Shown here: piece after piece, positions 54,652-64,000 of the stretch
Numbering within the stretch: the stretch's first letter is position 1
Layout: the number at the start of each line of letters is the position of its first letter
Origin: Cohaesibacter sp.
GTDB lineage: Bacteria; Pseudomonadota; Alphaproteobacteria; Rhizobiales; Cohaesibacteraceae
Assembly (NCBI GenBank): GCA_025210795.1
Contig: JAOAQZ010000038.1
Location: forward strand, 1 to 64,000
Length of the DNA: 64,000 bases
Direction: 5' to 3'
Translations under genes and position numbers: made by a program
The notes under the pieces: generated by a model
What the model saw: only the letters and a program-made list of their open reading frames with translations
The model's database searches: none
Told to the model about the DNA's origin: nothing

Positions 54652-54737
54652 GCCCCCGTGGCGGAACTGGTAGACGCGGTAGATTCAAAATCTGCTGTCC
54701 ATAGGGCGTGCCCGTTCGAGTCGGGCCGGGGGCACCA
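54652..54737 (+). tRNA. tRNA-Leu (anticodon CAA)
   Basis: The 86-base class II tRNA has acceptor stem GCCCCCG/CGGGGGC and an anticodon stem GTAGA/TCTGC around loop TTCAAAA with anticodon CAA. It has a long variable arm, a T arm with GTTCGAGTC, and encoded CCA at its end. It reads the UUG codon. Confidence 0.97.
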
Positions 54738-55121
54738 TTTTTCTGAAAAAGACCATTTGGTCTAACCAGACGCCAATTCTCCACACATTGTCATCCAGTT
54801 TTAAGTTCACACCTAAGTTGCATCCTTATGCGGACTATCTTGGTTTGCCCATCTGATGACGTCCATAAAAAATTACGATATTTCAGGCTGTTAGAAATAT
54901 AATCTTTATCGCTCACAGGTTCAGGTACAAAAGATCTAAATTTTAGCATTGAAAATTGGATACAATATGCAATAAAGATATAAAACCTGACTAAGTTTTT
55001 TTGCCTAACTGGAACAATTAACGCTTTGGCTCAGGCTATAAATTTTATACAATATGCAAAAATGTGACCAATTTGATCGCTCCTTGTCTGTGATCCCGGC
55101 ACATTGCAAAGGAGAGATATG
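54738..55121. other. AT-rich region between tRNA-Leu and the hydroxyproline cluster
   Basis: No gene or integrase remnant. It carries two exact 13-base repeats (annotated next) and the cluster's promoter. The tRNA 3' end is not repeated within the window, so no attachment site is supported. Confidence 0.5.
54960..55059 (+). promoter_or_regulatory. Two operator-like copies of ATACAATATGCAA
   Basis: The identical 13-base word stands at 54960-54972 and 55047-55059, 87 bases apart (about eight helical turns), in front of the hydroxyproline genes. ATACAATAT words are typical of GntR/FCD regulators that control hydroxyproline and related catabolic genes, but no such regulator is present in the window. 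Confidence 0.6.
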
Positions 55122-56081
55122 ATGGATATGACCATCTTTACTGGTTGCATTCCTGCCTTGATGACCCCTTGCACTAAAGATCGCCGACCCGACTTCGATG
55201 CCCTCGTCCGCAAAGGCAAGGAGCTGATTGATACAGGCATGTCCGCCGTTGTGTATTGCGGATCCATGGGCGACTGGCCTCTTCTTACCGATGCCCAGCG
55301 CATGGAAGGGGTAGAACACTTGGTCGAGGCAGGCATTCCGGTGATTGTCGGTACAGGCGCAGTTAATTCCGCCACAGCTGTCGCCCATGCCACCCACGCC
55401 CAGAAGGTCGGAGCTCATGGCCTTATGGTCATCCCGCGCGTTCTCTCTCGCGGCTCTTCCCCAATTGCTCAGAGAAACCACTTCTCCGCAATTCTAAGCG
55501 CCGCCCCTGATCTGCCAGCCGTGATTTACAACAGCCCCTATTATGGCTTTGCCACCCGCGCCGATCTCTTCTTTGATCTGCGCAAGAATCACCCAAATCT
55601 GATCGGATTTAAAGAATTTGGCGGTGCAGATGATCTGCGTTATGCGGCTGAAAATATCACCAGCAAGGATGACAGCGTCACCCTGATGATCGGCGTTGAT
55701 ACCACCGTTTATCATGGTTATGTCAATTGCGGTGCAGGCGGTGCCATTACAGGCATTGGCAATGCCTTGCCCAAGGAAGTGCTGCATCTTGTCGATTTGT
55801 GCCAAAAGGCTGCTACAGGCAATGCAGCCGCGCGCGCCAAAGCCAAAGAGCTGGAAGAAGCCTTGGGCGTTCTCTCCTCCTTTGATGAAGGGGCAGATCT
55901 GGTGCTTTATTACAAGCATCTTTTAGTCATGCAGGGCGAAGAGGCTTACCGCCTTCACTTTAACGAAAGTGACGAGCTGACCGATAGCCAGCGCAATTAT
56001 GTCGAGCAGCAATTCAATCTCTTCCGCACTTGGTATGAGGATTGGAGCAAGCAACCGGATGTGAAAGCCCTATGCGCGTAA
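55122..56081 (+). CDS. DapA-family protein, probable pyrroline-4-hydroxy-2-carboxylate deaminase
   Basis: This 319-residue Schiff-base aldolase/deaminase has YNSPYYG and the catalytic Lys in LIGFKEFGG, and CIPALMTPC at the N terminus. In hydroxyproline degradation such an enzyme (HypD/LhpC) turns cis-4-hydroxy-pyrroline carboxylate into 2-oxoglutarate semialdehyde. The next genes (epimerase and FAD dehydrogenase) support that role. GGAG precedes two adjacent ATG codons (55119, 55122); the second has the better spacing. Its 3' end overlaps the next gene by ten bases, so the two are coupled. Confidence 0.88.
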   Translation: MDMTIFTGCIPALMTPCTKDRRPDFDALVRKGKELIDTGMSAVVYCGSMGDWPLLTDAQRMEGVEHLVEAGIPVIVGTGAVNSATAVAHATHAQKVGAHGLMVIPRVLSRGSSPIAQRNHFSAILSAAPDLPAVIYNSPYYGFATRADLFFDLRKNHPNLIGFKEFGGADDLRYAAENITSKDDSVTLMIGVDTTVYHGYVNCGAGGAITGIGNALPKEVLHLVDLCQKAATGNAAARAKAKELEEALGVLSSFDEGADLVLYYKHLLVMQGEEAYRLHFNESDELTDSQRNYVEQQFNLFRTWYEDWSKQPDVKALCA

Positions 56082-57025
56082 TCGATTCCCATACCGCGGG
56101 CGAGCCCACTCGCACAATCATCGAAGGCGGGCCATCTCTTCAAGATGGTCCCCGGCCTCTGTCGCTTAAAGAGCAAGCCGCCCGCCTTGAGCGAGACCAT
56201 ATGGACTTTTGCCAAAGTGTGTTGCTGGAGCCGCGCGGCCATGATGCCATTGTCGGGGCTTTGTTGGTGCCACCGAGCGATCCAGACTGCGTGACCGGCG
56301 TGATCTATTTCAATCCGACCGGTGCGCTGGGCATGTGTGGCCACGCCACCATCGGCCTTGCAGTAACGCTCGCCCATATGGGACGGATTGCCCCTGGAAT
56401 CCACAAGTTTGAAACTCCGGTCGGGATTGTCAGTGTCAAGCTTCATTCCCCCAACAAAGCCTCTGTTGTGAATGTAGAAAGCTACCGCCATCTTAAAGAT
56501 GTGACGCTGAACATTGACGGACCAGGGCCAGTCATGGGCGATGTCGCTTGGGGCGGCAATTGGTTTTTCCTTACCAAAAATGCCCCTTCTTCGCTTGATT
56601 TTGCAAATATTGCCGACCTCACCCAAGCCGCCACCAAAATCCGCAAAGCCCTTACCGCGCAAAAAATTACGGGCAAGGACGGAGGCGAGATTGATCATAT
56701 CGAATTCACGGGTCCGGCTCATGTAGACGGCAATGACGGTCGCAATTTTGTGCTTTGTCCGGGCGGCGCTTATGATCGCTCCCCTTGCGGCACCGGCACC
56801 TCAGCCAAGGTAGCCTGCCTTGCGGAAGATGGCCTGCTTGCCCCGCAAACAATCTGGCGGCAGGAAAGCATCATCGATAGCCTTTACGAGGTCAGCTACC
56901 AGCCCGGTGAGCATGGTGGCATCATTCCCACGATTACGGGCGAAGCGTATGTGACCGCACAAACCGAGTTGTTATTTGATCCCAAAGACCCCTATGCAAA
57001 AGGAATCACAGCACAAATTCCTTAA
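56072..57025 (+). CDS. Proline racemase family protein, probable 4-hydroxyproline 2-epimerase
   Basis: This 317-residue enzyme has both catalytic Cys of the family: C89 in GALGMCGHATIG and C239 in DRSPCGTGTSAK. Such Cys/Cys members in hydroxyproline clusters convert trans-4-hydroxy-L-proline to cis-4-hydroxy-D-proline. MRVIDSHTAGEPTR is the standard N terminus and fixes the ATG at 56072, inside the end of the previous gene. The next FAD dehydrogenase would oxidise its product. Proline racemase activity is an alternative, less likely by context. Confidence 0.9.
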   Translation: MRVIDSHTAGEPTRTIIEGGPSLQDGPRPLSLKEQAARLERDHMDFCQSVLLEPRGHDAIVGALLVPPSDPDCVTGVIYFNPTGALGMCGHATIGLAVTLAHMGRIAPGIHKFETPVGIVSVKLHSPNKASVVNVESYRHLKDVTLNIDGPGPVMGDVAWGGNWFFLTKNAPSSLDFANIADLTQAATKIRKALTAQKITGKDGGEIDHIEFTGPAHVDGNDGRNFVLCPGGAYDRSPCGTGTSAKVACLAEDGLLAPQTIWRQESIIDSLYEVSYQPGEHGGIIPTITGEAYVTAQTELLFDPKDPYAKGITAQIP

Positions 57026-57268
57026 ATAGATCTGCTTCCTTTAAGAGAACAAGGGTCCAAGCACAAACCCCGATGCTCTAAAGCATCACAAAAGCATGGT
57101 GGCAATTACGAGCGGCCTTTTAAGGCCCCAAAGGCGATAAAGGACAGTCCCCCTCCCCCGCACGCCAAATATGGCAATCCTTTATAAAAGCCTTACGTGG
57201 TTGCCGCCATGCCCCCCTTTTAACGCCGCGCCAAAAGCTGCAAGGCAATCGTGAGACAGGTAAGTGAT

Positions 57269-58528
57269 ATGTCGAAAGTGCCTTCCCCCCAAAGCTCGCG
57301 CATCTTCGTCATTGGCGCAGGCATTATTGGCGTCAGCATTGCTTTTGAGCTTCGCAGGCAAGGACTGGCTGTCACACTTTTGGATAAAAAAGGCATCGCT
57401 AAGGAAGCCTCGAAAGGCAATGCAGGGGCCTTTGCCTTTACCGATATCACGCCCCTTGCAACACCCGGCATTATGAAAAAAGCCCCCAAATGGCTTCTGG
57501 ATCCGCTGGGCCCTTTATCCATCCCCCCCTCTTACGCGCTTGAAATTGCGCCATGGATGCTGCGCTTCTGGCGCGCAAGCTGGAAAGACCGGTTCGAGGC
57601 TGCCATCACAGCGCAGGCCCAGCTAATGGAGCTTTCAAGATCTGCGTTAGAGCGTCAGGTGATCGCAGCAAAGTCTCAAAAAATGCTCCAGCGCGAAGGG
57701 CAATTGCAGCTTTACGAAGGCGAGCGAGAATTTAAGGCAAGCCTGCCAGACTGGCAAAGACGGAAAGACCACAAGACTACCTTTAAATTGCTTGAAAGCC
57801 GGGAGGCGATTGCCGAAATCCAGCCCGGTCTTTCTCCGCGCTTCACCCATGCCGGTTTCACGCCCGATTGGATCAATATTTGCGATCCTCAAGCTTGGTG
57901 CGAGCATCTCGCAGCCGAGTTTTGTAAAGCTGGGGGAATTATAAAGAGGGGCTCGGTTCGCACTGTACAGCAAAGCCAGGATGGCATGGAAGTCATCACC
58001 AAGGGCGAAAGCCTGATGGCAGATCAGGTCATTATAGCTTGCGGCGCATGGTCCCATCATCTTGCTAAGCAGCTTGGCGATAATATCCCGCTTGAAACCG
58101 AGCGGGGCTATAACACCACCTTGCCAAAAGGCGCTTTTGATCTGCGCACTCACTTATCCTTCTCCAATCACGGCTTTGTGGTAAGCCGCATCAAGGAGGG
58201 CGTACGGGTTGGCGGCGCCGCCGAGCTTGGCGGGCTTGATCTTCCCCCCAATTATCGCCGCGCTCAAATCCTTTTAGAGAAAGCAAAGACGTTCTTACCT
58301 GATCTTAATACCCAAAATGGCGAGCAGTGGATGGGCTTTCGCCCCTCCTTACCAGACAGCTTGCCTGTGATTGGCCACGCTTCCCGAACTAACAAAGTCA
58401 TTTATGCCTTTGGCCATGGCCATCTGGGCCTTACCCAATCAGCTGGGACGGCAGAATTGGTCGCAAGCCTTGTGAGCGGAGCGGAGCCGCCACTCTGTCT
58501 TGATGCCTATTCCCCCCAAAGATTTTAG
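57269..58528 (+). CDS. FAD-dependent D-amino acid dehydrogenase (probable cis-4-hydroxy-D-proline oxidase)
   Basis: This 419-residue DAO-family flavoenzyme has the dinucleotide motif [19 protein letters not shown] at the N terminus and the C-terminal [14 protein letters not shown] and [15 protein letters not shown] blocks typical of DadA-like dehydrogenases. In this cluster it would oxidise cis-4-hydroxy-D-proline to the pyrroline acid that the DapA-family enzyme deaminates. It starts 243 bases after the epimerase gene, and the gap holds no terminator, so it may belong to the same transcript or have its own promoter. The ATG at 57269 is preferred to a GTG six codons earlier. Confidence 0.88.
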   Translation: MSKVPSPQSSRIFVIGAGIIGVSIAFELRRQGLAVTLLDKKGIAKEASKGNAGAFAFTDITPLATPGIMKKAPKWLLDPLGPLSIPPSYALEIAPWMLRFWRASWKDRFEAAITAQAQLMELSRSALERQVIAAKSQKMLQREGQLQLYEGEREFKASLPDWQRRKDHKTTFKLLESREAIAEIQPGLSPRFTHAGFTPDWINICDPQAWCEHLAAEFCKAGGIIKRGSVRTVQQSQDGMEVITKGESLMADQVIIACGAWSHHLAKQLGDNIPLETERGYNTTLPKGAFDLRTHLSFSNHGFVVSRIKEGVRVGGAAELGGLDLPPNYRRAQILLEKAKTFLPDLNTQNGEQWMGFRPSLPDSLPVIGHASRTNKVIYAFGHGHLGLTQSAGTAELVASLVSGAEPPLCLDAYSPQRF

Positions 58529-58602
58529 GCCATAGTTATTTCAGGCCGCAGCCAAAGAGCAATTTCTTCACCACGCCACACGGACCGGACAAAGAGGGCA
58601 CA

Positions 58603-59628
58603 ATGCGCAGCAGCAAAACACTCCATGTCATTTCCTGCCATGCAGAAGGAGAGGTCGGCGATGTCATTGTGGGCGGCGTCACCCCACCTCCCGGTGACAG
58701 TCTGTGGGAGCAACGCAACTTCATCGCCCAAGACCAGACTTTGCGCAATTTTGTGCTCAATGAACCAAGAGGCGGCGTCTTCCGCCATATCAATTTGCTA
58801 GTGCCGCCCAAACATCCCGATGCAGATGCCGCCTTCATTATTATGGAGCCAGAAGACACCCCCCCGATGTCTGGTTCCAATTCTATTTGTGTCTCGACCG
58901 TTCTTCTTGATGGCGGCATCATTCCCATGACGGAACCAGTCACAAAAATGACCCTTGAAGCCCCCGGCGGACTGGTTCATGTCACAGCAGACTGCAAAAA
59001 TGGCAAGGCAGAACGAATCCATGTCCAGAATCTTCCCAGTTTTGCCGGGCTGATGGACGCCAAACTGGAGGTCGAGGGTCTTGGAACCCTCAGCGTTGAT
59101 ACCGCCTATGGTGGCGACAGTTTTGTGGTGGTGGATGCGAAGAAGCTTGGCTTTTCCATTTGTGAAGAGGAAGCAGGCGACCTTGCCCGATTGGGCGTGA
59201 CAATCACCAATGCAGCAAATGAGCAATTAGGTTTCAGCCATCCAGACAATCCCGATTGGAAACATATTTCTTTTTGCCTCTTTGCAGGCCCGCTGACCCG
59301 AACAGAAAATGGCTATATCGCTCGCTCTGCAGTTGCCATTCAGCCGGGTAAAATTGATCGATCGCCGACGGGCACCGCCGTCTCAGCACGCATGGCCCTG
59401 CTCCATGAGAAGGGAGAGATGAAGGTAGGCGAAACATTCCTTGCCACCTCCATTATCGGCTCCCAATTCGAAGGCCGCATTCTGCGCACCCATGCGCTTG
59501 GTGATCGAACCGCCATCATTCCGCAAATCTCCGGCAGAGGCTGGGTCACCGGCATTCATCAGCATATGCTGGACCCAGATGATCCATGGCCACAAGGTTA
59601 CAAATTACGCGATACGTGGGGGCTATAA
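58603..59628 (+). CDS. Proline racemase family protein with Ser/Thr active site, probable trans-3-hydroxy-L-proline dehydratase
   Basis: This 341-residue second family member has Ser90 in [11 protein letters not shown] where the epimerase has its first Cys, and Thr256 in [13 protein letters not shown] in place of the second. A Thr at the second position marks trans-3-hydroxy-L-proline dehydratases rather than racemases. [20 protein letters not shown] is a distinctive start shared with that subgroup. It would make pyrroline-2-carboxylate from trans-3-hydroxyproline. The pyrroline reductase that usually completes that route is not in the window. It is 74 bases after the FAD gene. Confidence 0.78.
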   Translation: MRSSKTLHVISCHAEGEVGDVIVGGVTPPPGDSLWEQRNFIAQDQTLRNFVLNEPRGGVFRHINLLVPPKHPDADAAFIIMEPEDTPPMSGSNSICVSTVLLDGGIIPMTEPVTKMTLEAPGGLVHVTADCKNGKAERIHVQNLPSFAGLMDAKLEVEGLGTLSVDTAYGGDSFVVVDAKKLGFSICEEEAGDLARLGVTITNAANEQLGFSHPDNPDWKHISFCLFAGPLTRTENGYIARSAVAIQPGKIDRSPTGTAVSARMALLHEKGEMKVGETFLATSIIGSQFEGRILRTHALGDRTAIIPQISGRGWVTGIHQHMLDPDDPWPQGYKLRDTWGL

Positions 59629-59962
59629 CCGCCTAGCCTTGGTAATAGTGAGCAGCGCCCTCCTCATTTTCAAATTTCCCGATCTAAAAGTCTTAAATTT
59701 AGGCAATCCCTTCGCCTGTCGAAGCGCAACAATATTAAGATATTGCCTAATTTTTGTGCAAACCAGCCCAAATCAAAGCCTAATTTGGTTGAGTAGGAAT
59801 TTTACTAAGAAAGACAAAGCATTAGAAAATAAGTGAAAAACCGTATTTCATAATTAAGCCAAGTTATAAACAACACTTGAGTAACGGCATATTAACCCTT
59901 CTATAGCGACGATTAATAAAAGCGACAATATTTATCGCCACCGTCTCGAATGGGATAATAAA
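59629..59962. other. Intergenic region before the membrane chemoreceptor gene
   Basis: No gene. It has the hairpin element annotated next and an AT-rich stretch with the chemoreceptor promoter. I could not fit a clear flagellar sigma-28 promoter. Confidence 0.4.
59695..59755 (+). terminator. Possible terminator or structured RNA after the hydroxyproline cluster
   Basis: TTAGGCAAT at 59699-59707 pairs with ATTGCCTAA at 59742-59750, followed by TTTTT. A small inner hairpin TTCG...CGAA lies in the 34-base loop. The long loop makes it weaker than a standard terminator. Confidence 0.45.
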
Positions 59963-62110
59963 ATGCTGCAATTGCTGAAGAATACACGCCTCTCCGCAAA
60001 ACTTCCCGTTGTTATTTCTTCGATTACGCTAACAATGGCACTCTCTCTTGGGGCTTATAACTATATAACCACCGACAAGATGGTCTCCACTCTTACCAAA
60101 GAACGGATGCTGGGAGCAGCAACCATCCGAAGCGAAAGCATCAAGGCATATCTAACCTCAATCGAGCAGGATCTGCAGATCACCGCAGCCAGCCCGTTCG
60201 TGCAAAATGCGGTGTCTGATTTCACCCAAAGCTGGCAAGCTCTGGGGGGTGATGCAAAAGGGGTACTGCAAAAAGCCTATATTACCGACAATCCCAACCC
60301 AACTGGCCAAAAAGATAAGCTGGTTGAGGCCGGTAACAGCGCTTATGACCAGCTCCATGGTGCCTATCACCCATGGTTCCACAAATTGCTGACGACACGC
60401 GGCTATTATGACATTTTCCTCGTCGATCAATCAGGCAACCTTGTCTATTCGGTGTATAAGGAACTGGATTACGCCACCAATCTGATAGATGGCCAGTGGC
60501 GTGATAGCGATTTGGGCAAGATCTTCCGCAAAACGCAAAATGCCAGCAAAAACCAAATCAGCTTCTTTGATTTCAAGCCCTATGCTCCAAGCAATGACGC
60601 ACCAGCCAGCTTCATCGCCACCCCTATCTTTAAGGGAGACGAGAAGCTGGGTGTTCTGATCTTTCAGATGCCAATCGATGCCATCAACCAGACAATGGCT
60701 GCCAGCGCCAAGCTTGGCGAAACCGGCGAAACCTTGCTGGTAGGCGCCGACGGCCTGATGCGCAATGATTCTCCCTTTACCAAAGACACAAATGATATTC
60801 TGAACACCAGAATTGACAGCGAAAGCCTAAAAGCAGCCCAAAAAGGGGAAAGCAGCGCCTCCCTTCTTCAAGGCTATCGCGACACCGAGTTTCTTTCTGT
60901 GGCCAAAGGCTTCACCTTTCATGATATTCCTTACAATGTTGTCGCCATCCAGGCGACCGAGGAAATCAACGCCCCTCTGGCCTCTCAGCGCAATGCAGCC
61001 GCGCTCATTACCGGGCTTATCCTGCTTGGCGCAATCGGAGCCGCGCTTCTCTTCTCGCGCTCCATTGCCGCTCCAATCGCCAAACTGGTTGAGCGCGCAC
61101 GCGAGCTTGCAAGTGGCAACACCAATATCTCCTTTGACGATCTCAAGCGCGGCGATGAAATTGGCTCCATTGCCGATGCCATCGGTGCCTTTAGAAATAA
61201 TGTCGAAGAACAAAACAAAATGACGGCTGAAAATGCCAAAGCGACAGAGAAACAAATCCAGCGCCAACAGGAAATCGAGCAACTGATCGGTGCGTTTCAG
61301 GAGGAAATTTCCCACCGCCTGAGCAATCTGTCCGACAATGCCTCCTCCATGCAGGATGTTGCCCAGTCTCTCTCTGGTCAGGCACGCAATACGTCATCCC
61401 TCTCCACCAATGTGTCAGCGTCATCTGAAGAAGCCTCAACCAACGTGCAGACGGTTGCTGCCGCCGCCGAAGAGCTTTCCGCCTCCATTGAGGAAATCAG
61501 CAACCAGATTGAACAAACCAACCAGATTGTTGCAGGCGCAGCTGCCTCAACCGAGACAACCAATGCCAAGGTGAATGAATTGTCCGAAGCATCGCAGAAA
61601 ATCGGATCGGTCATTTCACTCATTCAGGATATTGCCGAGCAAACAAATCTGCTGGCCCTTAACGCCACCATTGAAGCGGCAAGAGCAGGCGAGATGGGCA
61701 AAGGCTTTGCCGTTGTCGCAGCAGAAGTCAAAGAGCTTGCCAATCAGACATCCAAGGCAACAGAGGAGATTTCCCAGCAAATCTCCGGCATTCAGAACTC
61801 TACAACAGAAGCTGCAAACAATATTGATGGTATTGCCCAGATCATGGGCGAGGTGCAGAACTTCACCAATGCCATTGCTGCTGCCGTCTCCCAGCAGGGG
61901 GCCGCAACGGTGGAAATCAGCCAGAACGTACAACAAGCCGCTATTGGCACTCAGACCGTGACCGAAAATATGCAAGGCGTAAGCAATGCTGTGGTGGAAA
62001 CATCCAACTCCGCAGATACCGCCCTTTCAACATCAAACAATGTAAGCGCGGAAACCAAAGAACTGCGAACATCCATCGATAGTTTCCTTGCCCGAGTGGC
62101 AGCGGCTTAA
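59963..62110 (+). CDS. Transmembrane methyl-accepting chemotaxis protein with large periplasmic sensor
   Basis: This 715-residue receptor has TM1 at about residues 16-36, a periplasmic double-Cache-like domain (about 37-340; [20 protein letters not shown] is a typical Cache strand region) and TM2 at about 343-365. A HAMP domain ([20 protein letters not shown]) and the signalling domain with hairpin tip [28 protein letters not shown] follow. It feeds the CheA pathway. Upstream are hydroxyproline genes and no che genes, so it is an orphan receptor; its ligand could be an amino-acid-like compound, but that is a guess. Confidence 0.93.
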   Translation: MLQLLKNTRLSAKLPVVISSITLTMALSLGAYNYITTDKMVSTLTKERMLGAATIRSESIKAYLTSIEQDLQITAASPFVQNAVSDFTQSWQALGGDAKGVLQKAYITDNPNPTGQKDKLVEAGNSAYDQLHGAYHPWFHKLLTTRGYYDIFLVDQSGNLVYSVYKELDYATNLIDGQWRDSDLGKIFRKTQNASKNQISFFDFKPYAPSNDAPASFIATPIFKGDEKLGVLIFQMPIDAINQTMAASAKLGETGETLLVGADGLMRNDSPFTKDTNDILNTRIDSESLKAAQKGESSASLLQGYRDTEFLSVAKGFTFHDIPYNVVAIQATEEINAPLASQRNAAALITGLILLGAIGAALLFSRSIAAPIAKLVERARELASGNTNISFDDLKRGDEIGSIADAIGAFRNNVEEQNKMTAENAKATEKQIQRQQEIEQLIGAFQEEISHRLSNLSDNASSMQDVAQSLSGQARNTSSLSTNVSASSEEASTNVQTVAAAAEELSASIEEISNQIEQTNQIVAGAAASTETTNAKVNELSEASQKIGSVISLIQDIAEQTNLLALNATIEAARAGEMGKGFAVVAAEVKELANQTSKATEEISQQISGIQNSTTEAANNIDGIAQIMGEVQNFTNAIAAAVSQQGAATVEISQNVQQAAIGTQTVTENMQGVSNAVVETSNSADTALSTSNNVSAETKELRTSIDSFLARVAAA

Positions 62111-62159
62111 AACGCATAAGTAAAGCTCCCCCACCCGCCTTTGCGGGATATGACAAGCC

Positions 62160-62195
62160 AAAGCCCCCGATCCATAAGTCGGGGGCTTTTCTTTT
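62160..62195. terminator. Terminator between the chemoreceptor and DUF924 genes
   Basis: AAAGCCCCCGA-N8-TCGGGGGCTTTTC with T-rich tail, 49 bases after the chemoreceptor stop, facing the convergent DUF924 gene. Confidence 0.9.
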
Positions 62196-62221
62196 TCTCG
62201 CAACTGGCAAAGCAAATTTGG

Positions 62222-62758
62222 CTAGCCGGAAAAGCCGCCTTCATCAAGAAAGGCCTGCTCGTCTGGGCTTGTCGCGCGCCCCAAAACCCCGTTGCGATGA
62301 GGAAAACGGCCAAAGCGCTCAATGATCTCCAAATGGGTTTTGGCTGCCGAAATGGATCCCTCAACCCCGATAAGCTCCATTTGAGCGAGGCAATCTTTTT
62401 GGTCTTGCAAATCTTCCGAATGCATCAAGGGCATAATTCCAAACATTTTTTCAGTCTTGGAGAGATTTTGCCAATCCTCATGGGCCAGAAGATTCCGCGC
62501 AAGACGTAAGGCATAAGCATCCTCGGCAAATGCCTCCCCTGAGCCGCGGTAAAGATTACGGGAGAATTGATCAAGCAAAATGATTAGGGCCTGCAGGCCT
62601 TTAAGATCCTGCTCCCAATCGCTTAACTGCCCCGCGCGCGCCTTTTCAAGAAGTGAGCCAAATCTGCTGCGGATCTCTTCATCAAAACCATCATCTTTGG
62701 AGAACCAGAGCCGCGGCTCGGCACCAAACCAGAAATCAAGAACATCCTGCGCTGTCAT
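62222..62758 (-). CDS. DUF924 family protein
   Basis: This 178-residue soluble helical protein matches the DUF924 pattern: VLDFWFG at residues 6-12, DQFSRNLYRGS near residue 63, and HxEIIxRFGRFPHRN near residue 140. The family has no established role. It stands alone, convergent with the chemoreceptor gene. Confidence 0.9.
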   Translation of the reverse strand: MTAQDVLDFWFGAEPRLWFSKDDGFDEEIRSRFGSLLEKARAGQLSDWEQDLKGLQALIILLDQFSRNLYRGSGEAFAEDAYALRLARNLLAHEDWQNLSKTEKMFGIMPLMHSEDLQDQKDCLAQMELIGVEGSISAAKTHLEIIERFGRFPHRNGVLGRATSPDEQAFLDEGGFSG

Positions 62759-62976
62759 AATTGTCTCTCTCCTGTGGGCTGGGTTTAAGCCATCAGCTTA
62801 AAGCGTTTTGCATAGATGGAAAAGCACCTCACAAAGGACCGGCTAAAGCAAAATACAGTCTTTGCTTGGAACAAGAAGAAAATTTGGCTATCAAACAAAG
62901 ACCGCACAAAGCCCGCCGTCAGGCAGCTTTTGGGGACATCTATTTAACCTAGGTTCCAGATGAGAGAGATCAAGCT

Positions 62977-63207
62977 GTGAGCGTTCAAAAACATCTCGAT
63001 CTAACCGGGCTCAAATGCCCTCTCCCCGTTCTTAAAACCCGCAAATGCTTAAGCGAACTGGAAACGGGAGATGTGATCGAAGTGATCAGCACCGACCCGA
63101 TGGCAAGCCTTGATATCCCCCATTTCTGTAACGAGCAGTCGCATATCTTGCTTGAAATGGACAAGCGAGAGGATGAAAGCTACCGCTTTGTCATCAAAAA
63201 AGGTTAG
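62977..63207 (+). CDS. TusA/SirA-like sulfurtransferase-family protein
   Basis: This 76-residue protein has the TusA fold: the active Cys in LTGLKCPLPVLKTRKCL (Cys 14) and the helix following. It ends in a beta strand YRFVIKKG. TusA proteins relay sulfur for tRNA thiolation, molybdopterin or other sulfur metabolism; many stand-alone members are of unknown role. It starts at a GTG with GAGAG upstream. It is convergent with the carboxypeptidase gene with 32 bases between. Confidence 0.9.
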   Translation: MSVQKHLDLTGLKCPLPVLKTRKCLSELETGDVIEVISTDPMASLDIPHFCNEQSHILLEMDKREDESYRFVIKKG

Positions 63208-63239
63208 CTGGACTCAATATCTGCAAGGATCAGGCGCCC

Positions 63240-64000
63240 TTACGGCTTGGGTTTGGGCAACGCCACCAATCCGCCGCCCATCGGCGCGCCCTTGCTACGC
63301 AACGAGGTTAGCTTAAGCGGCTGTTTGCCCTTGGGGCCGCGCTGTGGAAGGCTGGCAAGAGACATCGGCATCGCAACCCGCTGATTGCTTTTCTTGATCC
63401 CTGCATAAACCCGCACCGGTTCCATAATACGCTTTCTTGGCTCAAGAAAACTGCCAATCACTTTAACCCGCCCCTTCCATTTGGGATTGGAGCGCTTGGT
63501 GCAGATTTGCGGGCGCATATCAATTGCTTTGGACGCCGGACCAAACTGGCTGATATCGGCCAAATTCTGGCCCTGACCTGCTCTCATATTGGCTTGACCA
63601 AACCCACTGGCAAACAGATAAGCCGCGGTTTCTGCCCGTGACTGGGTGTTGTACGCTCCCAAAACAATGGCCACAAGCTGGCGACCATTACGATTGGCCG
63701 CAGCGACAATATTAAAGCCTGAGGAACAGACAAAGCCCGTCTTCATGCCATTGGTGCCGGGATAATGCTCCAGCAATCGGTTATAAGAGCGCAGCACCCG
63801 CTTGCCATGACGAATGGCGGGGATCTGAAAGAGAGGGCGATGCTGCGGATATTCCGTCAAAATGGCCCGCGCTAAAAGAGCCAGGTCACGTGCGGTGGTT
63901 TTCTGCTCGGGCCGGAAAATACCATTGGCGTTGGCAAAATTGGTTGAGGTCATACCAAGGCGGCGCGCTTCGCGGTTCATCCGCTGGGCAAAAGCGGCTT
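63240..64000 (-). CDS. D-alanyl-D-alanine carboxypeptidase (DacF-like), N terminus beyond right edge
   Basis: This is the C-terminal about 253 residues of a low-molecular-weight penicillin-binding protein that trims pentapeptides in the periplasm. The SxN-type motif (FANANGIF) and the KTG motif (NGMKTGFVCSSGFN) are present, while the signal peptide and SxxK lie beyond base 64000. The frame continues in the same sense through the last base, so the gene is cut and not started at the inner ATG. A Lys/Arg-rich C-terminal extension of about 100 residues follows the catalytic domain. Confidence 0.92.
   Translation of the reverse strand, partial: AAFAQRMNREARRLGMTSTNFANANGIFRPEQKTTARDLALLARAILTEYPQHRPLFQIPAIRHGKRVLRSYNRLLEHYPGTNGMKTGFVCSSGFNIVAAANRNGRQLVAIVLGAYNTQSRAETAAYLFASGFGQANMRAGQGQNLADISQFGPASKAIDMRPQICTKRSNPKWKGRVKVIGSFLEPRKRIMEPVRVYAGIKKSNQRVAMPMSLASLPQRGPKGKQPLKLTSLRSKGAPMGGGLVALPKPKP

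Noticed and set aside
54652..59628. Genomic island inserted at tRNA-Leu carrying the hydroxyproline genes
   Set aside because: No integrase next to the tRNA and no repeat of the tRNA 3' end downstream within the window.

Overview
This 64 kb window reads as chromosomal DNA of an alphaproteobacterium of the Hyphomicrobiales (Rhizobiales) type. The evidence is the set of lineage-typical neighbourhoods: SUV3-like helicase / S4 protein / 7Fe ferredoxin / CarD; DUF3108 gene divergent from rpmB; cobT-cobS-J-domain gene divergent from bolA; corC-aroB-aroK divergent from a tiny membrane protein, xerD and accA; and crotonyl-CoA carboxylase/reductase (ccr) divergent from an ethylmalonyl-CoA mutase gene. 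By eye the base composition is moderate, and TRAP transport, hydroxyproline use and chemoreceptors suggest a marine or particle-associated organism (Cohaesibacter-like is a guess, not a result). I see no insertion sequence, prophage, integrase other than XerD, CRISPR array or rRNA.

Region 1 to 25.7 kb is mainly housekeeping: the tail of an unknown gene, tRNA-Arg(CCT), a degenerate nuclease-like secreted protein and an M48 lipoprotein protease, CarD, ferredoxin, S4 protein, a 1056-residue RNA helicase, an 832-base gap with a diverged direct repeat, a DUF3108 protein, rpmB with a structured leader, a queuosine-precursor-type transporter, a phytase-like secreted protein, aerobic cobaltochelatase CobS/CobT, J-domain and BolA proteins, a trans-sulfuration PLP enzyme, CorC, shikimate enzymes, XerD, AccA and an L,D-transpeptidase lipoprotein.

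Region 25.7 to 34.9 kb is the most interesting accessory block. An RpiR-type regulator is divergent from an N-formylglutamate-amidohydrolase-like gene, a complete TRAP transporter (small and large membrane subunits, then a Tat-exported binding protein after three hairpins), a glutamine-synthetase-family ligase, an aldehyde dehydrogenase and an iron alcohol dehydrogenase. Together these enzymes could form a gamma-glutamylation route for an imported amino alcohol: glutamylate the amine, oxidise alcohol to aldehyde to acid, then hydrolyse off glutamate.

Region 34.9 to 54.5 kb holds a soluble chemoreceptor with its sensor-like part at the C terminus, a stand-alone znuA behind a perfect Zur-like palindrome and with four 51-base His/Asp-rich repeats, PPK2, a large MscS channel with a CAP-domain lipoprotein, an acyl-CoA synthetase, a BioF2-type acyltransferase, the ccr/ecm ethylmalonyl-CoA pair, a minimal histidine kinase-receiver hybrid, an auxin-efflux-family carrier, GluQ-RS, an AlkA-type glycosylase, DsbB and a DedA-family protein.

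Region 54.6 to 64 kb carries tRNA-Leu(CAA), then a hydroxyproline catabolic cluster (DapA-family deaminase, Cys/Cys proline-racemase-family epimerase, FAD D-amino acid dehydrogenase, Ser/Thr proline-racemase-family dehydratase) behind two exact 13-base operator-like repeats, a membrane chemoreceptor, a DUF924 protein, a TusA-like protein and a D-Ala-D-Ala carboxypeptidase cut by the right edge.
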